Positions 54,995-63,056 of a stretch of 64,000 nt of DNA are shown here, piece after piece. How positions within the stretch are numbered: the stretch's first letter is position 1; every line of letters begins with the position of its first letter. The stretch spans positions 2,728,001 through 2,792,000 of the forward strand of contig OW818698.1 in NCBI GenBank assembly GCA_942493375.1. The letters run 5' to 3'. Both the position numbers and the translations under genes were made by a program. The notes under the pieces were generated by a model. The model had not been told where the DNA came from, searched no databases, and saw only the letters and a list, made by a program, of their open reading frames with translations. The stretch is from G942493375 sp942493375. Its GTDB lineage: Bacteria; Armatimonadota; UBA5829.

Positions 54995-55690
54995 ATGAAA
55001 CCACTTAACAGAAAAGCATTCACACTGATTGAACTTCTCGTCGTCATCGCCATAATAGCCATACTGGCAGCGATACTCTTCCCCGTATTTGCGAAAGCTC
55101 GTGAAAAGGCCCGCCAGGCATCGTGCTCATCCAACCTCAAGCAAATTGCCACAGCATGGATGATGTATGCCCAGGACTATGATGAAACCGCATGTATGGC
55201 TTACTACTATTCATCGGATTACTCTCAGGAATATTCGTGGGACTACCACATCGACTGGAATACAGGGCAGGCATCTGATGGCCTGTTAACACCATACACA
55301 AAGAGTGGACAAATAAACAAATGCCCAAGTTTTAGCGGTGAGACATGGGGAAGACCAAACTCAGGATATGCATATAATTCGCCATATATCGGTGGAGACA
55401 GCTGGACGGGTATTGCTCCGGTATCTATCGGAGGATTGGCTGCACCCGCTGAAACAGTTCTATTCGCAGATGCCGGCTATGGTTCTCCATTGAGCGGATG
55501 TCAGTATCTGAGAGCGCCAAGCGATTCATTATTCAACTATGGCAAGGCTCATTTCCGACACAGCGGAACGGCTAACGTAGCTTATGCAGATGGACATGTC
55601 AAAGCAGCTACAAGAAAATATAACTTCTCTGCTCCTGATACAGACTGCGGTTCGATATCCTTAGATGATTCCGCATATGACAGGAATTAA
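54995..55690 (+). CDS. Prepilin-like protein with H-x-DG ending
   Basis: A 231-residue pilin-like protein. The prepilin site is KAFTLIELLVVIAIIAILAAI, followed by LFPVFAKAREKARQASC and SNLKQIATAWMMYAQDYDE, a form very common in Armatimonadota. The C-terminal motif is HSGTANVAYADGHVKA. GGAGG at 54980-54984 is ten bases before the ATG. It is the first large gene after the cobalamin riboswitch, but a direct regulatory link would be unusual. A strong hairpin follows the stop. Confidence 0.9.
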   Translation: MKPLNRKAFTLIELLVVIAIIAILAAILFPVFAKAREKARQASCSSNLKQIATAWMMYAQDYDETACMAYYYSSDYSQEYSWDYHIDWNTGQASDGLLTPYTKSGQINKCPSFSGETWGRPNSGYAYNSPYIGGDSWTGIAPVSIGGLAAPAETVLFADAGYGSPLSGCQYLRAPSDSLFNYGKAHFRHSGTANVAYADGHVKAATRKYNFSAPDTDCGSISLDDSAYDRN

Positions 55691-55749
55691 ACGAGCTGGC
55701 TTGAAAAACTGATGAGCTTCTCCTGTCCCAGCACCAACAAGCCAATACA

Positions 55750-55775
55750 CGGGGTCTGACGCCAACCAGACCCCG
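55750..55775. terminator. Strong hairpin after the prepilin-like gene
   Basis: CGGGGTCTG (55750-55758) pairs with CAGACCCCG (55767-55775) around an eight-base loop, followed by a short AT-rich stretch. It lies between convergent genes and may act in both directions. Confidence 0.6.
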
Positions 55776-55833
55776 TTAAATATAATCTGGTTAAAATAGA
55801 TGATTCGGGGTAGGCACAATCTCTTGATATTGT

Positions 55834-56235
55834 TTATTTCCGATTTCTCCAAGCTAACGCAAGGACTGTCAATGCAACTCCTGCAACCAGGATCTGCGAA
55901 AACCTGGTCTTTGTCTCCTTGCCGTGATATTTCCCATCATCTACGTGTGTGTGGAAAACTTTTTTACCCACACCACACATTGATGTAGCGTGTTCTGCAT
56001 CAGGTATACATCCCCCCACTGCTCCCCAGAACTCTGTAGAGTCTGTGCCATATTTCCGGGAAATACCAATAAGTAGAGCTGCTGCCAGGGGGACATCCAG
56101 ACGCGGATCTATATCTAGATGGGGTATGGAGTCTGCGATGATGTGGGTGGCAACTCCTGTAATGAATGCAATAGGTCTGCTTCTTGTTAGAGTACCTGCC
56201 GCTGCCCCAAGAAGCTCGTGGACTACACCGGTCAT
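55834..56235 (-). CDS. Small membrane protein, YdjM/YbcI metal-dependent-hydrolase-like
   Basis: A 133-residue protein with H-x3-D-x2-PH-x-D (HIIADSIPHLD), a metal-ligand pattern seen in YdjM/YbcI-type membrane proteins, and two hydrophobic stretches (about 80-100 region is soluble; the last segment near 110-128 could span). It overlaps the lytic transglycosylase gene by four bases (ATGA), so they are co-transcribed. A distinct conserved sequence, HATSMCGVGKKVFHTH, follows. Function unknown; a link to cell-envelope lipids or peptidoglycan is inferred from the neighbour. Confidence 0.6.
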   Translation of the reverse strand: MTGVVHELLGAAAGTLTRSRPIAFITGVATHIIADSIPHLDIDPRLDVPLAAALLIGISRKYGTDSTEFWGAVGGCIPDAEHATSMCGVGKKVFHTHVDDGKYHGKETKTRFSQILVAGVALTVLALAWRNRK

Positions 56236-57239
56236 TTCAATCCACAGAGTTGCTTGTAGATAGCAGTAACTTTGCGGACATAGTTTTGAGTCTCACGATA
56301 TGGCGGAACTCCACCATGTCTTTTGACTGCGTTAGGTCCGGCATTGTAAGCAGCAAGGGCCAATGACAAGTCCTGCCATGTCATATTGTTCCAACTCTTG
56401 CCGGATGTGCGATCGACCATACTCCTGATGTATCTAATAGATCCATAAAGGTTGTCTACGGGATCGAATGCATTGTTAACCCCGAGACCTGCAGCTGTTG
56501 AGGGCATAAGCTGGCCGAGGCCCATTGCTCCGGAGCCGGATACTGCATCTGTTCGAAAATGGGATTCCGAAATAATTACTGCCATAACAAGCCTTGGATC
56601 AAGTTTATAATGCTGGCTAAATCCCAATACTGCCTGTGCCAGTTTTTCGGATGCAGGTTTCGTCAACTTGCGGTTATATCCCCGTATGGCGTTTGCGTAT
56701 ACGCGAATCATTTCGGTGACAGTTGTTGGCTGGGTTGAAATAACAGGACGCGGATTAGTCTGAGCTCTTGAGGATGTACGTGCTTTGCGGGACTCCGCAG
56801 CTTGACGAGTTGTCGCTTCAATGCGGGTAACATCTGCTTCATAAGTCCAGAACTGCATCTGTAAGTCTGAAAGTGAATACTGTGATTCCGGGCCAATTTT
56901 CACCAGCATTGCAACCAGGGTACCGGGATTTTCTTCTAGTCGATCATCCACCTTGATACAATGAGACTCTTTGTTGTTGTCTTCCAGCATCATCGTTATG
57001 CCCTGGTCAGTTTCGGCATAACCCAACACCCTACCCCGCAGTTCAAAAATCTTTCCTATATATAGCCCAGGCTCTGCTTTAATCTGTTCCCTAGATAGAG
57101 ACGTACTCAGACGCTTGCTCTCACACATAAACTTCACAGCAACCGAAGGCTTCATAGCCATCGCCTGCACTGTGAGAACTAATAAAAAGAAGAACCCAGA
57201 TACAATCCGAAACATCAATAAAACAGCCAATCTGCGCAT
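56232..57239 (-). CDS. Soluble lytic transglycosylase (SLT family) with N-terminal OB-like domain
   Basis: A 335-residue exported protein. After a signal peptide (about 1-28) comes a beta-barrel-like domain (~55-140; IGKIFELRGRVLGYAE), a linker rich in Arg/Thr, and an SLT domain from ~200 with the catalytic Glu225 in ISESHFR, AMGLGQLMPSTAAGLGV, and LALAAYNAGPNAVKRHGG. It cleaves peptidoglycan glycan strands with formation of 1,6-anhydromuramoyl ends. It is co-transcribed with the small membrane protein that follows. Confidence 0.88.
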   Translation of the reverse strand: MRRLAVLLMFRIVSGFFFLLVLTVQAMAMKPSVAVKFMCESKRLSTSLSREQIKAEPGLYIGKIFELRGRVLGYAETDQGITMMLEDNNKESHCIKVDDRLEENPGTLVAMLVKIGPESQYSLSDLQMQFWTYEADVTRIEATTRQAAESRKARTSSRAQTNPRPVISTQPTTVTEMIRVYANAIRGYNRKLTKPASEKLAQAVLGFSQHYKLDPRLVMAVIISESHFRTDAVSGSGAMGLGQLMPSTAAGLGVNNAFDPVDNLYGSIRYIRSMVDRTSGKSWNNMTWQDLSLALAAYNAGPNAVKRHGGVPPYRETQNYVRKVTAIYKQLCGLK

Positions 57240-57435
57240 TATCTATCCAACAAGCGCGCACAACTTTACCATTACGTTATATCACTATTATCGGTTGTTT
57301 GTCTAGAACGGGGGAGGGTTGGGAAATAATAAAACATTCATAGATTCTGTATTGACAAAGAGGTGGACTTCTCGCGAAATATGCCAGACAACGGCTGTGA
57401 AATCATTTTCACTCTAATTGCTTATAAACTCATTC

Positions 57436-57813
57436 TCAGTATACTTCACAGTCAGCTTGCTGTCCGATACTGTCCATATGTTCCCGCAGACCTTGCAATC
57501 TTGATTCTACTATATCAGCTACAGTTTGTCCCTTCTTCGGCATCTCATATTCGGATCCATCAAGTGCAGTCGTTATGGTCTCAGCAGCATGGAGAATAAG
57601 CTCATTGGTCGACATTGGGCGAATTCCAAGCAGTTTATCGGTGTAGTAGTTACTCAAGGCAGTGTGGATGGCTGAGCCGATCGCCATATAGACTGACTTT
57701 ATGCTTGGAATTTCTACTATATACCCCAGCCACCAAGCCAAAGGGCATGTCGAATACATGTTGATCTGAGAGTAGCTCAGTTGGGAAATCTGTTTTGTTG
57801 GAAAAGCAAACAT
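57436..57813 (-). pseudogene. Truncated PD-(D/E)XK nuclease-family gene
   Basis: A 125-residue frame whose opening SYSQINMYSTCPLAWWLGYI and AIGSAIHTALSNYY match the first part of RecB/Cas4-like PD-(D/E)XK nucleases. The catalytic core, normally 100 or more residues further on, is missing, so this is a fragment. AGAGG lies eight bases before ATG 57813. It lies beside the caspase-FGE gene and the integrase remnant, so it may be part of a decayed mobile element. Confidence 0.7.
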
Positions 57814-57835
57814 TTCTTATACCTCTTTTCATAAA

Positions 57836-57841
57836 TATAAT
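57836..57841 (+). promoter_or_regulatory. -10 element before the caspase-FGE gene
   Basis: TATAAT, 17 bases after a weak TTTCTT -35-like sequence. A GTCTC/GAGAC hairpin lies between it and the GTG start. Confidence 0.35.
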
Positions 57842-57905
57842 GGTAATATATGGAGGTTAATGTCTCGTTACTGCATAAAGTGAGACCATCTCTGGAGGCA
57901 GGTTT

Positions 57906-59639
57906 GTGACAAGGTATTTGGGACTCGTTAATCGCATGGTATATGCGATGCTTGGATTGTCGTTTGTGTTGTTAGCCGGAATGACGGCACATGCAGTTGA
58001 ACCAGCTAGTCTGTATCGTAATTCTTATGCGTTATTGATTGGAGTAAATGAATACCCTAAGTTACCCAAGAGCAAATGGCTGCAATATTCCGTGAACGAT
58101 GTCTGGTCGCTCCAGAAGCTGCTGATTACCTCGTATGGATTCCGCAAAGAAAATGTCAAAGTGCTAACTAATAATAAGGCCACACTGGCAAAGGTCGGAG
58201 AAGCTCTGGCTGAACTTGCAGACAGTGATAATATTAAGAAAGATGACAGAATACTCATCTTCTTCTCAGGCCACGGACAGACTGTTAAGACATCGGATGG
58301 TGGTGAGATGGGATTTCTGCTGCCATACGATGCGGAAGTCAAACTGTCGGACATGACCAACGCAGGCCCATTTATGAAGACCTGTCTCCCTATGTCCAGG
58401 GTCTGGGAGTATCTGCAACCATGCCCTGCCAAGCATATACTTATCCTTGCTGATGTATGTTACAGCGGGCTTCTAGCACAAAGTCGTGCTTTAGAAGACA
58501 TTAACACTGCATCAGTTCAGGTTCTAGCTAAGACTCCTTCGCGTCAGGTTATGACTGCTGGAGGCAAGGGGCAAACATCGGTTGAAAAGAGCCAATGGGG
58601 TCACGGCGCTTTTACATACAAATTGCTTGAAAAACTGACCGCCCGTACCGCCGAACCCGGCAAGGTCTTCACCGCGCAGGATTTATTTGCTGAAGTCCAG
58701 AGAAGTGTAAGTAACATTACTTCTGGTAAACAGACTCCTCAACTATACAATAAAGATACTGAAGGTGAGTTCCTGTTTATGCCTACGGGCAATGCTGCTG
58801 TCGTGCAGAAGAATATACCTACCACGACATCTGCAAATGTCACCCCTGCGAAAACTGGAACAACAAATGCTACCTCAGAAAAAATTGCACCCGGTACCAA
58901 GATTGGCGATGTCTGCATCAATCCGAAGGATGGCGCAGAGATGGTCTGGGTTCCAGCAGGGGAGTTTCTGATGGGTAGCACGGATGCTGAGATTGCCAAA
59001 TTGGTGAGTGAGAATTCGGATTGGAAAGCGGAATGGTTTGAAAGTGAGAAGCCGCAACACAAGATTTATCTGGATGGCTACTGGATATATAGGAATGAAA
59101 TAACAGTGGCGCAGTATCGCAAGTTCTGCTTAGAGACCAATAAGACAATGCCCGAAGAGCCAAAATGGGGTTGGATTGATAGCCATCCCATTGTGAATGT
59201 CACTTGGGATGCTGCTGCTGATTATGCAAAGTGGGCAGGAGCATCCCTACCTACTGAGGCCCAGTGGGAAAAAGCTGCTCGCGGCACTGATGGGCGGATA
59301 TACCCTTGGGGCAATGAATGGGATGCTTCGAAATGTAATGAGCAAACAAAAGGACCAGGAATGACTCAGCCTGTAGGAAGTTATGCTGCTGGAGTAAGCC
59401 CATATGGCTGTATGGATATGGCTGGTAATGTTTGGGAGTGGTGCGCAGATTGGTATGGGCAAGATTACTATAAGAGCGCCTCGTCTCAGAATCCGACCGT
59501 GCCTGTGAGTGGCAGCCTTCGTGTCCTGCGGGGCGGTGGTTGGTACCCCTACGACCACGGCTACTACCGGTGCGCCTACCGCAGCTACGGCATCCCGGGC
59601 GTCAGTTACTTCGACTTCGGGTTTCGTCTAGCCCGCTAG
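57906..59639 (+). CDS. Secreted caspase-FGE protein, candidate DGR target
   Basis: A 577-residue protein. A signal peptide (about 1-30) is followed by a caspase-like (peptidase C14) domain with both catalytic residues: His123 in FFSGHGQ and Cys185 in LADVCYSG. A Thr/Ala-rich linker (~300-325) leads to a formylglycine-generating-enzyme (FGE)/C-type-lectin-fold domain (~335-577): VWVPAGEFLMGS, EITVAQYRKFC, PVNVTWDAA-like stretch, LPTEAQWEKAARG, YPWGNEWD, MDMAGNVWEWCADWYG. The final ~30 residues are the usual variable surface of DGR targets, ending in GFRLAR. GTG 57906 follows GGAGG by eight bases. Caspase-FGE fusions are known as DGR-diversified proteins, probably in self/non-self or conflict recognition. 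The protein is exported, which is not obvious for a suicide effector. No reverse transcriptase lies nearby. Confidence 0.9.
   Translation: MTRYLGLVNRMVYAMLGLSFVLLAGMTAHAVEPASLYRNSYALLIGVNEYPKLPKSKWLQYSVNDVWSLQKLLITSYGFRKENVKVLTNNKATLAKVGEALAELADSDNIKKDDRILIFFSGHGQTVKTSDGGEMGFLLPYDAEVKLSDMTNAGPFMKTCLPMSRVWEYLQPCPAKHILILADVCYSGLLAQSRALEDINTASVQVLAKTPSRQVMTAGGKGQTSVEKSQWGHGAFTYKLLEKLTARTAEPGKVFTAQDLFAEVQRSVSNITSGKQTPQLYNKDTEGEFLFMPTGNAAVVQKNIPTTTSANVTPAKTGTTNATSEKIAPGTKIGDVCINPKDGAEMVWVPAGEFLMGSTDAEIAKLVSENSDWKAEWFESEKPQHKIYLDGYWIYRNEITVAQYRKFCLETNKTMPEEPKWGWIDSHPIVNVTWDAAADYAKWAGASLPTEAQWEKAARGTDGRIYPWGNEWDASKCNEQTKGPGMTQPVGSYAAGVSPYGCMDMAGNVWEWCADWYGQDYYKSASSQNPTVPVSGSLRVLRGGGWYPYDHGYYRCAYRSYGIPGVSYFDFGFRLAR
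59519..59639 (+). other. Candidate DGR variable region (VR)
   Basis: From Tyr547 (59544) to Phe571, 18 codons (residues 547, 549-554, 558, 560-563, 565-566 and 568-571) read TAC, GAC, CAC, GGC, ATC, GTC, AGC or TTC. Each derives from AAC by changing one or both adenines. The codons between them (CGG TGC GCC, CGC, CCG) contain no adenine, as expected for template positions that never mutate. The segment is far richer in G and C than the rest of the gene. It closes with the constant GFRLAR codons at the stop. Confidence 0.82.
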
Positions 59640-59692
59640 TCTTGCCCTTTTCTCTTTTGCTTTTTAATCCTGTATAAAATGGAATGTTTCTA

Positions 59693-60120
59693 GAGTGAGA
59701 GCGGAGATCTGGACCGTATGCTGGATGCGCTAGACGGCACACCTTATCGACTTCCATTTCTACTGGTTGTGGGAACTGGAATGCGCAGAGGTGAAGTGCT
59801 GGGATTGGGAATGGATTGTAACCACTAACGCCGGAGATCGCATGAATCCAACTTCATTTGCAAACGGTGTCGATCTAGCCTGGAAGAGAGCTGGAGTCAA
59901 AGCTTCTTTGCATTCCTGGAGACACGATCAGGCGACGACCCTTTTAATGGCAGGGGTCCCTGCAAAAATAGTTTCAGAACGATTGGGACACTCCACAATA
60001 AATATCACCCAGGACATTTATGCCCATGTGTTACCTACTATGCAAACGCCTGCTGTAGAGATTTTGGATGCAAAATGGGCGAAATATTACGAGGAAAAAA
60101 CGGGTTTAAAAATAGGGTGA
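59693..60120 (+). pseudogene. Integrase (tyrosine recombinase) pseudogene
   Basis: Two frames encode pieces of a phage-type integrase. The first (59693 to about 59827) has PFLLVVGTGMRRGEVLGL with the first catalytic Arg; then a frame change, with about 80 residues lost, and the second (about 59810-60120) has TTNAGDRMNPTSFANGVDLA, HSWRHDQATTLLMAGV with the H-x-x-R, LGHSTINI and the Tyr in DIYAHVL. The N-terminal arm-binding and core-binding domains and the catalytic Lys are missing. It ends 53 bases from the 3' end of tRNA-Ser, the usual place of an integrase whose element inserted in that tRNA. Confidence 0.85.
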
Positions 60121-60173
60121 ATTTTGCTCATGTGTGCAAACGGGTGTTTACAGCATGGTTTCGAGCTCAGAAA

Positions 60174-60266
60174 TGGCGGAGAGGCCGGGATTCGAACCCG
60201 GGGTGCGTCTTGTAAACGCACAATCGCTTAGCAGGCGACCGCTTTCGACCACTCAGCCACCTCTCC
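60174..60266 (-). tRNA. tRNA-Ser (GCT anticodon)
   Basis: On the minus strand the acceptor GGAGAGG pairs with CCTCTCC, followed by discriminator G and an encoded CCA (60176-60174). The anticodon loop CTGCTAA reads GCT. A long variable arm (GTGCG...CGCAC) and T-arm GGTTCGAATCC identify a class II serine tRNA. Confidence 0.95.
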
Positions 60267-60276
60267 AATTAGCCAT

Positions 60277-60306
60277 ATAATACCACAGACCCCTCTTTCA
60301 TGGCAA
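60277..60306 (-). promoter_or_regulatory. Promoter of tRNA-Ser
   Basis: On the minus strand TTGCCA (60306-60301), 18 bases, TATTAT (60282-60277), 10 bases before the tRNA. Confidence 0.6.
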
Positions 60307-60375
60307 TAAAAATAGTTAAGATAGTGGAATTGGACTTCGAAACTGCCTATATGACTGCCACTCTGCCGTTGCATC

Positions 60376-60404
60376 TTGTATATAGACCCCAAACGCGCTA
60401 TTAT
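60376..60404 (+). promoter_or_regulatory. Promoter for the GH-like gene at 60445
   Basis: TTGTAT (60376-60381), 17 bases, TATTAT (60399-60404). Confidence 0.5.
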
Positions 60405-60444
60405 ATGGCTTATCAGGTGCAATAATAGAACGGAGACGAAATAC

Positions 60445-62478
60445 ATGACACCATCAATTGTACGAATAGTTATGTTGGCGATACTATTACTGCTTACCGT
60501 GAGTTTATACGCACAGGAGAAAAAGGACATGACACCCCGTGATTATCTTTCAAGCGCACATATCAGCGTAAAGAATGAAGGGAACACCTGGACAATAACC
60601 GGGACTAAACGAGCAATTACATTAAGTGGGGCCGACCTGGGAGTTGTTATTGACTCAGCAGGGGTTAAATGGCCCTTGAACGCATCCAATGGCGAAGACC
60701 TGATTGTAGAGAACAATAAACAGAGATTTGGCCTTGCTCTGAAGGATGCAGAGAAGATAAATATCACACAGTATGATACCGGAACCCTGACCGGTGTCAA
60801 AATTGACCTGTCCGGATTCAGTCACGAAGGAGCAAAGCTGGATTTCGGGATTCAATTGTATATTGGGATAGAAGGATCTGGGGAAGACGTTATCTGTAGA
60901 GCAGTTGCCCAGGAAGGGACCTGTGTCATTAAAGAACTCCGATGGCCGGGCGGACTACAGGCTGGTTTTGCTGACCGAAGTGTTGTACCTATGATGCAGG
61001 GAGCTCTGATCCCAAAGGACTGGCCCCGCAAAGTATTTGCTTATGACCGACTGACTCACAGCCGGGGGCTCTATTTACCATGGTGGGGATTTGAGAAGAA
61101 CGGCAGTGCGATGGGTCTTATACTGGAAACCCCGGACGATGCCGGAATGGACCTGACTCATCCTGCCGGTGGACCTACGTTTATCCGACCTGTCTGGGTG
61201 CATTCGCTTGGTAAGTTCTCTTATACACGCATAGCCAGACTGTGTTTTGTTGAAAAGGGAGGATACGTCGGACTGGCAAAATGCTACAGACAGTATATGG
61301 TGGAAAATGGCAAATTTGTATCACTTATGCAAAAAATTGCCCGCAGCCCTATTGTCGCACGCCTTTTAGGCAGTCCAGTTGTCCATACTCCCACAACCTG
61401 GCACTGCGAACCTGAGTCCATATACTTTGATAAGAACGATCCCTCAAAGAACGACACCTGCACGACTTTTGATCAGACAGCAGAAATGCTGACAAAGCTT
61501 CAAGCCCTGGGGGTTGAGAGGGCTTATGTGCATCTGGACGGTTGGGGATACAGCGGATATGACAATATCCACCCGGACATCGTTCCACCATCCCCTAAGG
61601 CAGGCGGATGGGACGGAATGCGCCGATTAGCTGACACGTGCAGCAAACTGGGATTCGTATTCGCTATCCATGATCAGTTTAGAGACTACTACACACGTGG
61701 AGCAAGTTATAATGAACGACACGCAGTGTATGATGAAAACGGCAATGTGATTAAAATGGCAGTCTGGCCTGGAGGAGATCAGGGACTTCTGTGCCCGAGC
61801 CTGGCACCGGCTGCCGTTAAGCGTAACCACAAGGCTCTGATCAACAACGGTGTCAAAGTCAGAGGAGCATATTTGGATGTCTTTGCGATTGTAACACCGG
61901 ATGAGTGCTACAACCCGGAGCATCCATTGACCCGCACAGAAACCCTCAAATATCATTCTGAAGCCTACGGGGCAGTCCGAAATATACTTGGTGTTGTAAG
62001 TTCTGAAGAGCCTACCGATCCTGATGTAGCGGATATGGATATCGTCCATCACGGTCCATATGCACTGGATCCTAATCCCGGGACAGGTCCGGCAATGGGA
62101 ATCGCAGTGCCACTTTTCAGCCTGGTTTACCACGATTCCATAGTCCTGCCCTGGTCAGCTTCATTCCCGGGCAGAGGGGGTTGGGGTATACCGGACGGTG
62201 ATATAGGCTATGACCACGCTGTGCTTAACGCAGGCATTCCATACATTTCGACCTCTCCCGATCCAGAAGAATTGATGCGCGTCAGAAAACTGTGTGCACT
62301 GCATCACAGGGTAGGTGTTCTGGAAATGACCAACCACGAGTTCCTTGATACCACTATGCGCAAACAGCGTAGCACATTCTCAGACGGTACAAAGGTCACA
62401 GTGGACTTCGACAGCGGAGACTTCAAAATAGAACCTGAACTGACTGAAACCGAATTGAACAATGCCCTAAAAAACTAA
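60445..62478 (+). CDS. Secreted glycosidase-like protein (DUF5696/GH101-like)
   Basis: A 677-residue protein with a signal peptide (about 1-24). An N-terminal beta-sandwich (~35-260) resembles those of GH31/GH36/GH101-type glycosidases; the barrel follows (~290-620): GVERAYVHLDGWGYSGYDN, FVFAIHDQFRDYY, RGAYLDVFAIVTPDECYNP and VVSSEEPTDP. The Asp in YLDVF and an acid in SSEEP are candidates for the catalytic pair. Similarity is closest to DUF5696/GH101-like proteins, but I cannot confirm it. The start is ATG 60445, with GGAG nine bases upstream; an earlier ATG at 60376 lies on the promoter. A hairpin follows the stop. Confidence 0.65.
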   Translation: MTPSIVRIVMLAILLLLTVSLYAQEKKDMTPRDYLSSAHISVKNEGNTWTITGTKRAITLSGADLGVVIDSAGVKWPLNASNGEDLIVENNKQRFGLALKDAEKINITQYDTGTLTGVKIDLSGFSHEGAKLDFGIQLYIGIEGSGEDVICRAVAQEGTCVIKELRWPGGLQAGFADRSVVPMMQGALIPKDWPRKVFAYDRLTHSRGLYLPWWGFEKNGSAMGLILETPDDAGMDLTHPAGGPTFIRPVWVHSLGKFSYTRIARLCFVEKGGYVGLAKCYRQYMVENGKFVSLMQKIARSPIVARLLGSPVVHTPTTWHCEPESIYFDKNDPSKNDTCTTFDQTAEMLTKLQALGVERAYVHLDGWGYSGYDNIHPDIVPPSPKAGGWDGMRRLADTCSKLGFVFAIHDQFRDYYTRGASYNERHAVYDENGNVIKMAVWPGGDQGLLCPSLAPAAVKRNHKALINNGVKVRGAYLDVFAIVTPDECYNPEHPLTRTETLKYHSEAYGAVRNILGVVSSEEPTDPDVADMDIVHHGPYALDPNPGTGPAMGIAVPLFSLVYHDSIVLPWSASFPGRGGWGIPDGDIGYDHAVLNAGIPYISTSPDPEELMRVRKLCALHHRVGVLEMTNHEFLDTTMRKQRSTFSDGTKVTVDFDSGDFKIEPELTETELNNALKN

Positions 62479-62487
62479 AGATCCAAT

Positions 62488-62509
62488 GGGAGCACATCCA
62501 CGTGCTCCC
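62488..62509 (+). terminator. Hairpin after the GH-like gene
   Basis: GGGAGCAC (62488-62495) and GTGCTCCC (62502-62509) around six bases, without a T tract. Confidence 0.55.
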
Positions 62510-62522
62510 TGAATCCTATCAA

Positions 62523-62594
62523 CCCGCATTATTCACGAATCTTAGCATTTGGCCGGTAGTCTGGGTAAAAGCTAAGATTCATGAATAATGCGTG
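62523..62594. repeat. Palindromic element, copy E
   Basis: CCCGCATTATTCACGAATCT with TTAGC pairs with its mirror ending at 62594 (a few mismatches) around the loop GGTAGTCT. The element ends two bases before the AAGGAG of the cupin gene, so the hairpin could affect its translation. Confidence 0.85.
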
Positions 62595-62607
62595 CTAAGG
62601 AGCAGCA

Positions 62608-62967
62608 ATGGCTACACATATCAAATCCCCATCAGTCGTCGAGTCGGGTGGAAACCTGCCGATGGTTATTGAGGAGTTCATAGGCCGGGTAAACACATCC
62701 ACAGACAATGTCAGCATCGCCCGTTTGAAAAGCCCAGGTGGATGGATAGAACCCAGACAGACCCCTGAGTTCGATGAATACAGCATTGTCTTGTCCGGTG
62801 CGTTATATGTTACAACGGAGAGCGGCACTATCAAAGCAAGAGCTGGTGAAACCGTGATAACATACAAGGGAGACTGGGTTCAATACTCTACCCCGGAACC
62901 CGACGGCGCTGAATACATAGCCGTGTGTCTACCTGCATTCTCAATGGAACTGGCACACAGAGAATAA
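62608..62967 (+). CDS. Cupin-domain protein, copy 1
   Basis: A 119-residue single-cupin (RmlC-like) protein. The cupin motifs are TPEFDEYSIVLSGALYV and RAGETVITYKGDWVQYSTPEPDGAEYIAVCLPAF. The usual metal-binding His pair is replaced by acidic and Tyr residues, so it may be a sugar- or acid-binding cupin (EutQ-like). AAGGAG lies six bases before the ATG. It is nearly identical in layout to copy 2 at 63057 and adjacent to a URO-D gene. Confidence 0.82.
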   Translation: MATHIKSPSVVESGGNLPMVIEEFIGRVNTSTDNVSIARLKSPGGWIEPRQTPEFDEYSIVLSGALYVTTESGTIKARAGETVITYKGDWVQYSTPEPDGAEYIAVCLPAFSMELAHRE

Positions 62968-63010
62968 TTGATAATTGACAATGGATAATAGACAATCTAG
63001 TGTTAGCTGT
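62968..63010. repeat. AT-rich TTGATAATTGACAATGG-type repeat
   Basis: Units of ATAATTGACAATGG and AATAGACAATC type follow the first cupin gene. The same motif in inverse form occurs after the second (63421-63455) and after the SBP-permease gene (near 30050). Confidence 0.55.
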
Positions 63011-63056
63011 TATCTGAGAGTATTTACTGTATATTACTGGAATGAGGAGACTGAGT

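Noticed and set aside
60121..60173. A second attachment site for the integrase remnant
   Set aside because: I found no duplicate of the tRNA-Ser 3' end elsewhere in the window, so no island boundary can be given.
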